Assembly (NCBI RefSeq): GCF_002752655.1
Contig: NZ_CP023737.1
Coordinates: 1,426,001 to 1,490,000, forward strand
Origin: Methylosinus trichosporium OB3b
GTDB taxonomy: Bacteria; Pseudomonadota; Alphaproteobacteria; Rhizobiales; Beijerinckiaceae
Length of the DNA: 64,000 nt
Direction of reading: 5' to 3'
In this document: positions 33,401 to 42,970 of the stretch, one piece after another
How the letters are laid out: each line of letters begins with the position of its first letter
How positions within the stretch are numbered: the stretch's first letter is position 1
The notes under the pieces: model-generated
Told to the model about the DNA's origin: nothing
Databases searched by the model: none
What the model saw: the letters and a program-made list of their open reading frames with translations, nothing else
Position numbers and translations under genes: made by a program

Positions 33401-34696
33401 TCAATCCTCGAACGGATTTTGCACGAGAATCGTGTCGTCTCGTTCAGGGCTCGTCGATAGAAGCGCGACCGGCGCGCCGATCAGCTCCTCGATGCGCCGC
33501 ACATATTTGATCGCCTGAGCGGGAAGATCGGCCCAGGAGCGCGCCCCCCCGGTCGTTCCCTTCCATCCCTCGATCGTCTCATAGACCGGGACCACCCGCG
33601 CCTGCGCCGCCTGCGAGGCGGGCAGGCGATCGATGCGGACGCCGTCGAGAAGATAATGGGTGCAGACTTTGATTTCCTCGAGACCGTCCAGAATATCGAG
33701 CTTGGTCAGCGCTATGCCGTTGATCCCCGAGGTCTTGACCACCTGCCGCGTCAGCACCGCGTCGAACCAGCCGCAGCGCCGCCGCCGCCCGGTGTTGGTG
33801 CCGAACTCATGGCCGCGGTCGCCGATCAGCTCGCCGATGGCGTCGGTCAGCTCGGTCGGGAACGGACCGCCGCCGACGCGCGTCGTATAGGCCTTGGCGA
33901 TGCCGAGCACATATCCGATGGCGCCGGGTCCGAGGCCCGAGCCGCTCGCCGCCGCCGCGGCGACGGTGTTGGAGGAGGTCACATAAGGATAAGTGCCGTG
34001 ATCGACATCGAGCAGCACGCCCTGCGCGCCCTCGAACAAGATGCGTTTGCCGGCGCGGCGCTCCTCGGCGAGCAGCTCCCACACCGCATCCATGAAGGGC
34101 AGAATCTTCGGCGCGACGCTGAGCAATTCCTCGCGCAGAGCCGCGGCCTCGATCTCGGGAAGGCCGAGGCCGCGCCGCAGCGGATTGTGATGGGCGAGCA
34201 GCCGCGTGATCTTGTCGTCGAGAGTGTCGGGCTCGGCGAGATCCATCACGCGAATGGAGCGGCGCCCGACCTTGTCCTCGTAAGCGGGGCCGATGCCGCG
34301 CTTGGTGGTGCCGATCTTCACGCCATTGCCGGCGGCCTCCTCGCGATGCGCGTCGAGCTCGCGATGCAACGAGAGGATGAGCGGCGCATTCTCGGCGATC
34401 TTGAAATTGTCCGGGCCGATCGCGACGCCCTGCTCGCGCAGCCGCTCGATCTCGCCGACGAGGAAATGCGGATCGACGACGACGCCATTGCCGATGACTG
34501 AGAGCTTGCCCGGCCGCACGATGCCGGAGGGCAGCAGCGCGAGCTTATAGGTCTTGCCGTTGATGACGAGCGTATGGCCGGCGTTGTGGCCGCCCTGGAA
34601 GCGCACCACGACATCGGCCTCGAGCGAGAGCCAATCGACGATCTTGCCTTTGCCCTCGTCGCCCCATTGGGCCCCGACCACCACCACATTCGCCAT
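33401..34696 (-). CDS. purA: adenylosuccinate synthetase
   Basis: GTP-dependent ligation of aspartate to IMP, first committed step to AMP. 431 aa from ATG 34696. [16 protein letters not shown] (GTP/IMP loop), [59 protein letters not shown] and [16 protein letters not shown] are all intact. A further in-frame codon upstream lies before the conserved MANVVVVG start and is unlikely. The upstream leader has a hairpin (34732-34756). Confidence 0.96.
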   Translation of the reverse strand: MANVVVVGAQWGDEGKGKIVDWLSLEADVVVRFQGGHNAGHTLVINGKTYKLALLPSGIVRPGKLSVIGNGVVVDPHFLVGEIERLREQGVAIGPDNFKIAENAPLILSLHRELDAHREEAAGNGVKIGTTKRGIGPAYEDKVGRRSIRVMDLAEPDTLDDKITRLLAHHNPLRRGLGLPEIEAAALREELLSVAPKILPFMDAVWELLAEERRAGKRILFEGAQGVLLDVDHGTYPYVTSSNTVAAAAASGSGLGPGAIGYVLGIAKAYTTRVGGGPFPTELTDAIGELIGDRGHEFGTNTGRRRRCGWFDAVLTRQVVKTSGINGIALTKLDILDGLEEIKVCTHYLLDGVRIDRLPASQAAQARVVPVYETIEGWKGTTGGARSWADLPAQAIKYVRRIEELIGAPVALLSTSPERDDTILVQNPFED

Positions 34697-34731
34697 CGGC
34701 TTTCGCCTTCGATCCCTTACAAACGCGCGAA

Positions 34732-34756
34732 AGCCCCGGCGCGTAACGCCAGGGCT
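34732..34756 (-). other. hairpin in the purA leader
   Basis: AGCCCCGGCG-CGTAA-CGCCAGGGCT with one mismatch, 36 bp upstream of purA. On the minus strand it is followed by TTTCG, so it could be a terminator of upstream transcription or part of the leader; no purine riboswitch consensus is visible. Confidence 0.45.
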
Positions 34757-35294
34757 CGTTACCAAGATGATCTACCGCAATATGGGAGCGAGGTCAAAGC
34801 CGATCGGCGCGCGGACTCCAGATCGGCAATGCTCATTCCACCGCCCGCGACGAGCGCGGCCACGACGCTGGAACCGATCGTCGACGCGCATTCGGCGCCG
34901 CGCGGCGGCGCCGGGACTGGTCGTCTTCGTCGAAGGCCTCTGATTGGACCCCGAAAACCAGCGGCCGCCGCGCCGCGCAGGGCGAAGCGGGAGCGGGGAC
35001 GCCGCCGCCCGTTTGACGATTGCCGACAAAGCGTTGTCTGTGCTATCGACAGGTCTATGGACTCTTTGCGTGAATGAAACCCCGGCGTGAGTGATCCCGA
35101 TCGCAACGCCTCGCTCTCGCCACGACCATGCGAGATCGCATCGGGTCAGGACGGACCGGGAGCTTCTCAACGTCGAGAACGTGTCGATCGCTGCGGTTTC
35201 GCAGAGGATAGAGCCTCTCCCGAGGCGTCGAACTGTTCTGATGTCCCGCTCTGGAATTCTGAGCGTCACAGACAAGCAACGAGGGGATCAAGCA
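34757..35294. other. 538-bp intergenic region without recognised gene
   Basis: It separates the divergent purA and giant glycosyltransferase genes. All reading frames give Arg/Ser-rich, unconserved translations. TTGACG occurs at 35011 but no -10 at proper spacing. The glycosyltransferase promoter must lie here; I cannot place it. Confidence 0.5.
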
Positions 35295-38200
35295 GTGTTT
35301 CGACTTTTTTCACGAATTCTCCAGTCGCGCCAAGAAGAAAAGTCTTATTTTGATGCCCAATATTACTTAAATGCTTATCCGGATGTCAAGAATGCTGGCA
35401 TGGACCCCTTTATTCACTTCGTGAATCACGGCTGGCGCGAAGGCCGCAATCCGTCCTCCTCCTTTCATACGCTGTTCTACAAGGACCGCAACCTCGGTGG
35501 ACGCCTGTCCGAAAATCCCCTGACGCATTATTCTCAGCACAAGGACGACGGCGAGCTGCGCAAATTCCCGGAGTCCGAGCAAGAGCTCGTCGAGGTGCAG
35601 CGCCGCGTGATCGAGCCCGAGTTCGATCCGAGCTACTACAGCAAACGCTATTCGGTGCCGATCGACACGGCTCTCGAGCATTATCTGACGGTCGGCTGGC
35701 GCAAGGGATTCGAGCCGAACCGGGCCTTCTCGACCTCCGAATATCTGCGGGCGCATCCGCATATCGCCGCTGCGAACGTCAGCCCCTTCTACCATTTCGT
35801 CACGACCAGGGACAAAGGCGCCGCCTCCGCCGAGGCTGCAGAGAGCCGGACGGCTCCTTCGTCGACGCAGCTCGGGCGCGCCTATGAGGGCCGCCTCGAG
35901 GAGCTCGTCGTCGGCAACGAGCTGTCCGCCGTGACCGGCTGGGCGCTCGATCGCAAGACCGGCACGTTCCCGTCGCGCTTCGACATCTATTACGATCGCA
36001 AGCGAATCGACTGCCGGCTGGTCCGCTCGAGCCGCGATGATTTGGTCAAGGCCAGGAAGGGCGACGGCAATTGCGCTTTCACGGCCTATGTCCGGCTCCC
36101 CGACATCGATCCGGGCAAGCTCGTCGTGTCGCTGGATGGAGGCGGCGCCGAGCTTCGCGCCGACGCTCAGCTGCGCACGAAGCCGGATTCCGCGCGCGGA
36201 CGCCTCGAGGGCGTCAACGCCAAGGGCGTGCTGTTCGGCTGGCTCGCCGATCAGAACGTCAAGGACAAGCGCCCGGCGCTGTTGAAGCAAGGCGACCTCG
36301 AGCTGATGCGCGTCGAGCCGGACCTTCCCCGCCCCGATCTGAAATTCCTCTATTACGACAGCAACCGCGTCGGCTTCGAGATCGGGCTCGAGAAGCTCGT
36401 CGCGGCGCTGGCCGCGCAGGACCCGCAATTGGGCTTCTTCGCCGCGCCGCCGACGATCGGCCTCGTGTATGGCGCGGAGGTCGTCTCCACCCTGCCGCTG
36501 TCCTCCTGCGGCGCGCTCGACGGCGAGATCGAGAGCGTCTCGGACTCGGTGCGCGGCTGGGCCGTCTGGCGCTGGCTGCCAGACCGGCCCGTCGAGCTGG
36601 AGATCGAGGTCAACGGCCGTCCGCTCGGCCGCTTCGTCGCGGCGGAGCCGCGCGCCGACGCGCGCGGGGGCAAGGCGTTCGCCTTTTCGGCTCCGCTGCC
36701 GAGCGACCTCGTCGGCGCCGCCGATCTCGTCGTCTCGGTCACCGCCGGACCGCATAAGGCCGCTCTCCCCCTGAGCCCGGCGATGGCCGCGGGCGCGCCG
36801 AAGCCGACGGAAGCGCGGCCCGCAGAGACGCGCAAGCTGCCCATGGTGTTTCGGCGGCGCGCCGAACGCGCCAAGATCGCGGAGAAGATGGCCGAGAAGA
36901 GCAGCAGCCCGGTCGCGCGTCGAGAGCACCAGCCGGGCCGCAAGAACGCCGTCGTGGTCTCCTGGGACATGGGCCATAATCCCGCGGGGCGCGCCTATCT
37001 TCTCGCCGACATGCTGGCCAGCCGCTACAATGTCGAGCTGGTCGGCCCGCTGTTTGCGCGCTATGGCGGCAAGCTGTGGGGCCCGATCGCCAACTCGCCG
37101 ATGACGATGCGCACGTTCGAGGCCGAGCGTCTGCGCGATCTCGTCGAGCAGGCCAAGCAGATCGCCGGCTCGAAGAACTATGACGTCGTCTATGTCAGCA
37201 AGCCGAGACTGCCGAGCCTGCTGCTCGGCGCTCTGATCAAGCTCGCGAGCGGCTGCCGCATGGTCGTCGACGTGGACGACCATGAGCTCTCCTTCTTCCC
37301 CAATCACGATCCGATCGACTTCGAATCGTTCTGCGCGCAGGCGCTCGAGAACGAGGAGGCGATCGACACGCCGCATTCCGAGCTGTGGACGCGGCTGTGC
37401 GAGACGTTGATCGACAACGCCGATGCGGTGACCGTCTCCAATGTCGCTCTGCAGCGCAAGTTCGGCGGCGAGATGGTCCGCCACGGCCGCGACGAGACGT
37501 TGTTCGATCCGGCGCTCTATGACCGCGCCGCGACTCGCGCCGCTTTCGGCTTCGGACCGAAGGACCGCATCATCCTCTTCCTCGGCACGCCGCGCGCGCA
37601 CAAAGGCATATTCACCATCGCCGACGCGCTCGAGAGCATAGACGCGCCCGACGTCAAGCTCTGCGTGATCGGCACGATCACCGACAGGCGCCTCTCCGCT
37701 CGCCTGAAGGCATATAAGAAAGCGCGCATCTCGCTGCATCCGGACCAGCCCTGGAGCGATCTCCCCAAGCTCGTCGCCATGGCCGATCTCGTGCCGATTC
37801 TCCAGGATCCCGAGTCGCCGGTCGCCGAATTTCAAATTCCCGCCAAGCTCACCGACGCGCTCGCGATGGGCGTGCCGGTGATCGCGACGCCGGTGCCGCC
37901 GCTCGAGGATCTCATCGCCACCGGCGCCATTCGCGCGGTGGCGACGGACGAAGATCTGATCGCCGTGCTGAAGGAATTCTCCGAGGCGCCGCCGGAGCCG
38001 AAGCAGAGCGAGGCGTCCCGCTCGCTCTATCTCTCCGAATTCACCTATGCGCTCAACTCGTCGCGCATTCAGGCGGCGATCGACGCCGCGGCCGAGGCGA
38101 GGCCGGACACGCGACGTTTCGACGAAGCGCTCGACTTCATCGAGCGCCGCACCGGCGTCGGCCTGCAACGCTTCGACGAGGCTGCGCGCAGAACCATCCG

Positions 38201-39410
38201 CATCACGCGCTTCACGCAGGAGAAGCGGCCGCGCGATCTCGTCTTCCTGTGGAAGCAGAACGACTCCGGCATCTACGGACGCCGCTCCGACATGATGCTC
38301 AAATATCTGCGCGAGTCGGGGCACATCCGCAATATTCTGCACCTCGACGCGCCGATGAGCGGCTCGGACCTGCACAAGCAGATCCAAAAGAACGGCCACG
38401 CGGTCGCCGACCAGGGCAATCTCGTCGCCATGAACACGATCCAGCGTTTTCTCACGCTCGATAAATCGCAGCGGGCCTTCATCTATCGCTCGGACGACGT
38501 CCGCGAGGTGCTCGGCGTCAAGCTGCCGGAGAAGAGCGATTATCCGGCGTTCATCTCCGCCGCCATGGCGGAGGCCGGCATCGGCTTCGATCCGATCCTG
38601 TGGGTGTGTCCCGTCGTCTTCGACCTCGCCACCATCATCGACGTCGTCAATCCGGGATTGATCATCGCCGACATCATCGACGATCAGAGAACCTCGTCGC
38701 GGCACGAGAGATATGTCGCCCGGCTGCAGGCGGCCTATCGCGAGGCGCTGTCGCGCGCCGATCTCGTCTATTGCAATTGCACGCCGGTGCAGGAGGGATT
38801 CGCCGAGCTGCGCAGCGATATCCGCGTCGTTCCCAATGGCGCCGAAGCCTTCGAGGCCTCCGAGAGCTGGCCGATGCCGGCGGCGCTGCGCGCGCTGCCG
38901 CGTCCCATCATCGGCTATGTCGGCAATCTCCGCGACCGCGTCGACATCGATCTCATCAAGAAGGTCGCCGACGCTCATCCGGACAAGAGCGTCGTGCTCA
39001 TCGGATCGGCGCACAACTTCCCCAAGGCGAGGCTGCTGGACGAGTGCCCGAACGTGCATTTCCTGGGCGTCCGCCCCTATGACGAAGCGGTCCGGTTCAT
39101 CCGCCATTTCGACGTGGCGATGATGCCGCATGTGGCCAACGAGGTCAGCAACAACATGAATCCGTTGAAGCTGTATCTGTATTTCTGCCTGCATGTTCCG
39201 ATCATCACCACCGCCGTGGCCAATATCGAGGAAATCGCGCCCTATAGCATCGTCGCCGATGGACATGCGGATTTTCTGGAGAAGCTCGACGTCGCGCTCG
39301 CCGGCGGCGGGCCGAAGGTCGACGCCGAGCGTCGAAGCGAAATCATCGAAAGCGTCTCTTGGCGAAGCCGATTGGAACCGATACTAAGGGATATGGGGTT
39401 CTGCAGCTGA
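35295..39410 (+). CDS. giant protein with two glycosyltransferase domains
   Basis: 1371 aa from GTG 35295 (GAGGGG 9 nt upstream); an ATG at 35241 is an alternative. Order: two DPxxYLxxYPDVxxAGxxPxxHFxxxGWREGRxPS-type repeats (about residues 18-75 and 110-165); three beta-sandwich-like modules marked GWALDR (215), GWLADQ (315) and GWAVWR (422); a first GT-B glycosyltransferase (549-935; VVSWDMGHNPAGRAYLLADM, FQIPAKLTDALAMGVPVI); and a second (979-1371; IYGRRSDMMLKYL, IIGYVGNLRDRVDIDLI, NNMNPLKLYLYFCLHVP), TuaH-like. No membrane segment, so cytosolic. Two active sites suggest it builds a repeating disaccharide or adds two sugars in turn. First gene of the glycan cluster. Confidence 0.85.
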   Translation: MFRLFSRILQSRQEEKSYFDAQYYLNAYPDVKNAGMDPFIHFVNHGWREGRNPSSSFHTLFYKDRNLGGRLSENPLTHYSQHKDDGELRKFPESEQELVEVQRRVIEPEFDPSYYSKRYSVPIDTALEHYLTVGWRKGFEPNRAFSTSEYLRAHPHIAAANVSPFYHFVTTRDKGAASAEAAESRTAPSSTQLGRAYEGRLEELVVGNELSAVTGWALDRKTGTFPSRFDIYYDRKRIDCRLVRSSRDDLVKARKGDGNCAFTAYVRLPDIDPGKLVVSLDGGGAELRADAQLRTKPDSARGRLEGVNAKGVLFGWLADQNVKDKRPALLKQGDLELMRVEPDLPRPDLKFLYYDSNRVGFEIGLEKLVAALAAQDPQLGFFAAPPTIGLVYGAEVVSTLPLSSCGALDGEIESVSDSVRGWAVWRWLPDRPVELEIEVNGRPLGRFVAAEPRADARGGKAFAFSAPLPSDLVGAADLVVSVTAGPHKAALPLSPAMAAGAPKPTEARPAETRKLPMVFRRRAERAKIAEKMAEKSSSPVARREHQPGRKNAVVVSWDMGHNPAGRAYLLADMLASRYNVELVGPLFARYGGKLWGPIANSPMTMRTFEAERLRDLVEQAKQIAGSKNYDVVYVSKPRLPSLLLGALIKLASGCRMVVDVDDHELSFFPNHDPIDFESFCAQALENEEAIDTPHSELWTRLCETLIDNADAVTVSNVALQRKFGGEMVRHGRDETLFDPALYDRAATRAAFGFGPKDRIILFLGTPRAHKGIFTIADALESIDAPDVKLCVIGTITDRRLSARLKAYKKARISLHPDQPWSDLPKLVAMADLVPILQDPESPVAEFQIPAKLTDALAMGVPVIATPVPPLEDLIATGAIRAVATDEDLIAVLKEFSEAPPEPKQSEASRSLYLSEFTYALNSSRIQAAIDAAAEARPDTRRFDEALDFIERRTGVGLQRFDEAARRTIRITRFTQEKRPRDLVFLWKQNDSGIYGRRSDMMLKYLRESGHIRNILHLDAPMSGSDLHKQIQKNGHAVADQGNLVAMNTIQRFLTLDKSQRAFIYRSDDVREVLGVKLPEKSDYPAFISAAMAEAGIGFDPILWVCPVVFDLATIIDVVNPGLIIADIIDDQRTSSRHERYVARLQAAYREALSRADLVYCNCTPVQEGFAELRSDIRVVPNGAEAFEASESWPMPAALRALPRPIIGYVGNLRDRVDIDLIKKVADAHPDKSVVLIGSAHNFPKARLLDECPNVHFLGVRPYDEAVRFIRHFDVAMMPHVANEVSNNMNPLKLYLYFCLHVPIITTAVANIEEIAPYSIVADGHADFLEKLDVALAGGGPKVDAERRSEIIESVSWRSRLEPILRDMGFCS

Positions 39411-39449
39411 CCTCTCGAGGCGCGAACCCAATGTGGAGGCTCTTGCGGA

Positions 39450-40193
39450 ATGACGGCCCTACGCTACTCATACGAGGGAATATGCAACCTCTGCGGTCAT
39501 AAAGGCCGCTTCGAGGGCGACGATCTTCGCCAGGCGAGAGATCATTTCGCCTGCCCCTCGTGCAATGCCTCCTTGCGATTTCGCAATCAGGCGGCCGCCA
39601 TTCTCTCGCATTTCGCCGATGGGACCGAGTTCTTCCTCGATCGCTTCACGCGCAACGAACTGTTTACGCAGCTCGCCATCGTCGAGCAAGGCGCTCACGG
39701 CCCATTCGCGCGGCGCTTCAAGAAGCTGCCGAACTATCAACAGGCCTATCTGTTCGAGGATCTGCCGATCGGAGAGTCGCAGCAGCCGGTTGCGAGCGCG
39801 GACGTCGAGCGCCGCGCCTTGGAGAAGGAGAGCGTCGATCTGGTGCTGACGAGCGATCTACTCAAGCATCTGCCGGACCCACGCAAGGCGATCGCGGACA
39901 TCGCCCGGGTGCTGAAGCCCGGCGGGGCGCATATCTTCACCATTCCGATCCCATGGCCGATTCCGCCCGCCTCGACAGCGCGTGCAAAGCTCATCGATGG
40001 GCGCATCGAGCATCTGGCGGAGCCGAAATATCACCGCACCGCGCAGGGCGAGCCGCTGCTCACCTTCACCGAGTTCGGGGCCGACATTCTCGACTGGCAT
40101 GCGAAAGCCGGAATGCGCGCTTATTTCTACGACAGCCACCGCATGATCGGCTCGCTCGGCCGCTATCCGGCGGTCGTCGCGACGAAGCTTTGA
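39450..40193 (+). CDS. zinc-ribbon SAM-dependent methyltransferase
   Basis: 247 aa. N-terminal Zn ribbon ICNLCGHKG ... FACPSCNASLRFR (two Cys-x2-Cys), then a class I methyltransferase core in which the late motifs are clear: VDLVLTSDLLKHLPDPRKAI and IARVLKPGGAHIFTIPIPW. The glycine-rich SAM motif I is degenerate (YLFEDLPIGESQQPVASAD), so activity is not certain. The same build is seen in the next, broken gene: a tandem duplication. It follows the glycosyltransferase by 39 bp. Likely methylates a sugar or lipid carrier of the glycan. Confidence 0.75.
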   Translation: MTALRYSYEGICNLCGHKGRFEGDDLRQARDHFACPSCNASLRFRNQAAAILSHFADGTEFFLDRFTRNELFTQLAIVEQGAHGPFARRFKKLPNYQQAYLFEDLPIGESQQPVASADVERRALEKESVDLVLTSDLLKHLPDPRKAIADIARVLKPGGAHIFTIPIPWPIPPASTARAKLIDGRIEHLAEPKYHRTAQGEPLLTFTEFGADILDWHAKAGMRAYFYDSHRMIGSLGRYPAVVATKL

Positions 40194-40207
40194 GGAGAGA
40201 GGCGGAC

Positions 40208-40939
40208 ATGAACGTGGAAGCCACGAACTTCAAGGCGCTCGGGTATTTCTGCCAGATCTGCGGAACCCAGAGCGACGCGATCGCCGAGGACCAGCCCTGC
40301 CCCCGCTGCAAGGCGTCGTTTCGCAGCAATGAGCTCGCGTCGCTCTTGGTGCGGCTGATCGACGGCGGCGTCGGCGAGACGCTGATGCGCAGCGCCAAGA
40401 GCGGCGGCCTGGCCGGCCGCGCGATCCTGGATTTCACCGGCGATCGAAGCCTCAAGAACGCGCTCGGCTCCCATCCCGATTATCGCAGCCTGTCGCTGTT
40501 CCCCGAGCGCGAGGCGAAGTCGGAATTGGACTTCTAGATCCGCTTCGCCGATCGGCTGGAGACCACGGACACGGCTTGCGCGGACATCGTGCTCGTGCGC
40601 GACGTGCTGCGCTTCGTGCCGGACTTCGACTGGTTCCTCGACGAGATGCAGCGCATTTCCCGCAAGGGCGCCACGGTGATCTTCCAGGATCGGTTCTTCT
40701 GGCCGTTCCCCGCGACGACGAAGACATTGATCGAGTTTCGCGAAGGCGAGCTCATCGAGCGCGCGCCGCCGGCCTTCGCCCATATCGGCAAGGGTCGAAA
40801 GCTCGCCGTCTATCGAGAGCCGGGCGCCGATTTCCTGCAACAACTGCGTTCGCGCGGATGGGCGGTCAATGTCGATCGGGTTGCATTGGCCATGGATATC
40901 TATTATCGGTCGATGCTGATCACAGCCGTCCGGCGCTGA
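40208..40939 (+). pseudogene. second zinc-ribbon methyltransferase with in-frame amber stop
   Basis: Starts MNVEATNFKALGYFCQICGT (ATG 40208, GAGAGGCGG upstream), with the same Cys-x2-Cys pairs (CQICG, CPRCK) as the gene before it. The frame stops at TAG 40535-40537 after KSELDF, then continues in the same frame without interruption as IRFADRLETTDTACADIVLV ... FVPDFDWFLDEMQRISRKGA to TGA 40937-40939, giving 243 codons in all. The rest of the domain is intact, so a single nonsense change, a sequencing error or read-through are the options. No pyrrolysine system is seen. Confidence 0.8.
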
Positions 40940-41350
40940 CGATAGGCCGAAGGCTCATGAACGAGCGAAAAGACTCAGCCGAACCGAGGCGTTCGGACCA
41001 AAACACGCCGGTAAGAGCGCGCCACCTCCTCGACTTCGGCAACGGCAAAGGGCGGTCAAAAACCGCGCGGCCCGGGTCATCGCCGCCAGAGCGCTTTTCC
41101 GATCGAACGGAATTCGCTCGCGCGAATGCGATCCATCTCATCCTCGCGCGCGGTGGCGGCCGCGCTTTTGCGGGGGCGATCTGGTCATGAATCTATTTTC
41201 CGCCCACTGGCCAGGGGCGCCGCATCGCGGCGTGAAGGAACGAAGTTCGACGCAGAGAGATCGCCTCATATCGAACAAATGCCGAACTTCTTTACGAGGA
41301 TCGGCTTCGATGCGTCTGGACCGAATTCTCCTCTAGCTGCCGAGAGAGAC
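40940..41350. other. 411-bp region between methyltransferase and GT32 genes
   Basis: Contains an open frame of 77 codons (ATG 40957) with a weak ribosome binding site and no recognisable pattern, and frames reading Arg/Ser-rich products. Probably non-coding or a gene remnant. Nothing else supported. Confidence 0.4.
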
Positions 41351-42061
41351 ATGATTCCCTACATCGTTCACCAATTATGGATCGAGCCGCCCGGAGAAGC
41401 GCCGAGCAGCGACCCCGCGCCAAAGGATGTGCAACGCAATATCGCGACCTGGACCAAGCACCATCCGGATCTCGACATCCATCTCTGGCGCATTTCGGAG
41501 CTGGAGGACGTTCTCCGCGATTTCGAAGGACATAATGTGCTCGAGGCGATCCGCATTTGTCGGTTTCCGACGATGCAGTCGAACCTCATCCGTCTCGTCC
41601 TGCTCTATCGTTTCGGCGGCTTCTGGAGCGATCTGAAGAATTTCGTGAATCGCCCGTTCCTGAAGGAGCTCCTCGACGAGGAGCTGGTGCTCGTCGAGCA
41701 TCAGCCTCTGGCCGACCCGCGCCCGCCGGGCTATCTCACCAACTCCTTTCTCGGCGCGCGTCCCGGCCATCCCTTCCTGCTCGAATGCCTGAAGGAAGGC
41801 CTCGCGGGAATCGACCGACGCATGACCGGCAGCCTGTCCAGCGTGACCGGCCTCGTGTTGATGAACCGTCTGTTCGGCCGCGCGAAGAACGCGAACCGCG
41901 TTCCGCCGCACCGCTTCCTCACCATCGAGGAGGCGTGGTCCGATCGCATGATGCGCGTCGCCGCCTCCTATCAGTCGGGCTCGCGGCACTGGTCTCAGCT
42001 GCAGAAGACGCAGTCGCTGTATCTCGACGATCCAGATGACAGCTCGGGCCAGAAATCGTAA
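41351..42061 (+). CDS. GT32-like glycosyltransferase with altered DXD site
   Basis: 236 aa from ATG 41351 (MIPYIVHQLWIEPPGEAPSS; GAGAGAG upstream). The beginning IPxxxHQxW, PDLDIHLWRISEL and SNLIRLVLLYRFGGFWSDLK are the pattern of the OCH1/GT32 capsular glycosyltransferases. In typical members the last block reads RYxxLYxxGGxYxDxD; here it is W-S-D-L-K, so only one acidic residue of the metal-binding DXD remains. It may be catalytically altered or use a different residue. Located inside the glycan cluster, 32 bp before the FkbM gene. Confidence 0.72.
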   Translation: MIPYIVHQLWIEPPGEAPSSDPAPKDVQRNIATWTKHHPDLDIHLWRISELEDVLRDFEGHNVLEAIRICRFPTMQSNLIRLVLLYRFGGFWSDLKNFVNRPFLKELLDEELVLVEHQPLADPRPPGYLTNSFLGARPGHPFLLECLKEGLAGIDRRMTGSLSSVTGLVLMNRLFGRAKNANRVPPHRFLTIEEAWSDRMMRVAASYQSGSRHWSQLQKTQSLYLDDPDDSSGQKS

Positions 42062-42092
42062 ACCGCGGTCTGGTCGCGCCCGAGGATATGAC

Positions 42093-42800
42093 ATGAAGAA
42101 GCTGCACAAGCCCGACTATCACACGTCCCGTCCTTTGTTCCCGCTCGTGCGCAAGCATCTGGACGCGACCCCGATCCGGATGATCTTCGACGTCGGCGCC
42201 AATATCGGACAATCCGCATTCGAGATGCACGAGGAGTTTCCGGAAGCGACGATCCACTCCTTCGAGCCCGTGCGTGCGACCTACGAGATGATGAAGGAGA
42301 ATATCGGCGACATCGCATCCATCAATTTGCACAATATGGCGCTCGGCAAGCGCGCCGGCAGCGTCGAGATCACCAACACGCCGGGCGCTCTTCACAATAG
42401 CGTCGCCGAAGCCGGCAAGACCAATGTCACCGTCGAGATGGTCGAGAGTTCTACCGGCGATCTGTTCTGCAAGCAGAACCAGATCGGCAATATCGATTAT
42501 CTCAAGATCGATACGGAGGGTCTCGATATGGACGTCCTCCTCGGCTTCGTCGGCATGTTCTCCGCCCAAGCGATCGGCTTGGTCGAGGTGGAGTCGTCGA
42601 TGAATGTGCGCAACCGGCGCCATGTGCCGATCGAGAAGATGAAGTCGCTCCTGGAATCGCTCGGCTATAGCGTGTTCCATATTTATGAGATGGCGAGCGA
42701 AGCGGTATTCACCGGACGTCCCTATATGCGGCGCGCCAATTTCGTCTTCATCTCGGAGGCGATGGTGGAGGCCAATTACAAGCCCAGGCGACGCGCGTGA
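42093..42800 (+). CDS. FkbM-family methyltransferase
   Basis: 235 aa from ATG 42093 (MKKLHKPDYHTSRPLFPLV). FkbM fold: MIFDVGANIGQSAFEMHEEF (SAM motif I), IHSFEPVRATYEMMKENIG, LGKRAGSVEITNTPG, and IDYLKIDTEGLDMDVLLGF with the invariant D-x-E-G. FkbM proteins O-methylate sugars or polyketide hydroxyls, in polysaccharide clusters usually sugars. It follows the GT32-like gene closely and is presumably in the same transcript. Confidence 0.88.
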   Translation: MKKLHKPDYHTSRPLFPLVRKHLDATPIRMIFDVGANIGQSAFEMHEEFPEATIHSFEPVRATYEMMKENIGDIASINLHNMALGKRAGSVEITNTPGALHNSVAEAGKTNVTVEMVESSTGDLFCKQNQIGNIDYLKIDTEGLDMDVLLGFVGMFSAQAIGLVEVESSMNVRNRRHVPIEKMKSLLESLGYSVFHIYEMASEAVFTGRPYMRRANFVFISEAMVEANYKPRRRA

Positions 42801-42893
42801 CGCGCGGTCGTTTCGATCGCTCGGTCCGCAGCCACATTTCGGCGCGACGCCGATTTGGGCGCAGCTTCACCGGCCGATGGCGATGACGCTTTG

Positions 42894-42910
42894 CGCAACA
42901 GAGTGTTGCG
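42894..42910. promoter_or_regulatory. small palindrome upstream of GSCFA gene
   Basis: CGCAACA-GAG-TGTTGCG, a perfect 7-bp-arm inverted repeat in the 170-bp gap, 61 bp before the GSCFA start. Possible operator; no other evidence. Confidence 0.35.
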
Positions 42911-42970
42911 GGACTCGCGTCGGAGCGCTATGGTCGGCGCTGAGCCCACGAACGGATAGTCAGATTTCGG

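Noticed and set aside
34727..34756. Purine riboswitch upstream of purA
   Set aside because: Only a single GC-rich hairpin is present; none of the conserved three-way-junction sequence is seen.
35367..39266. A 1299-codon open frame opposite the giant glycosyltransferase
   Set aside because: Mirror frame of a highly biased gene; low-complexity Arg/Glu/Asp/His translation and no recognisable motif.
40535..40537. Pyrrolysine or suppressed amber codon
   Set aside because: No pylTS-type genes or tRNA with CUA anticodon are visible; a simple nonsense change explains it.
40957..41190. 77-codon ORF between the methyltransferase and GT32 genes
   Set aside because: No conserved pattern, weak ribosome binding site, Arg/Ser-rich translation.
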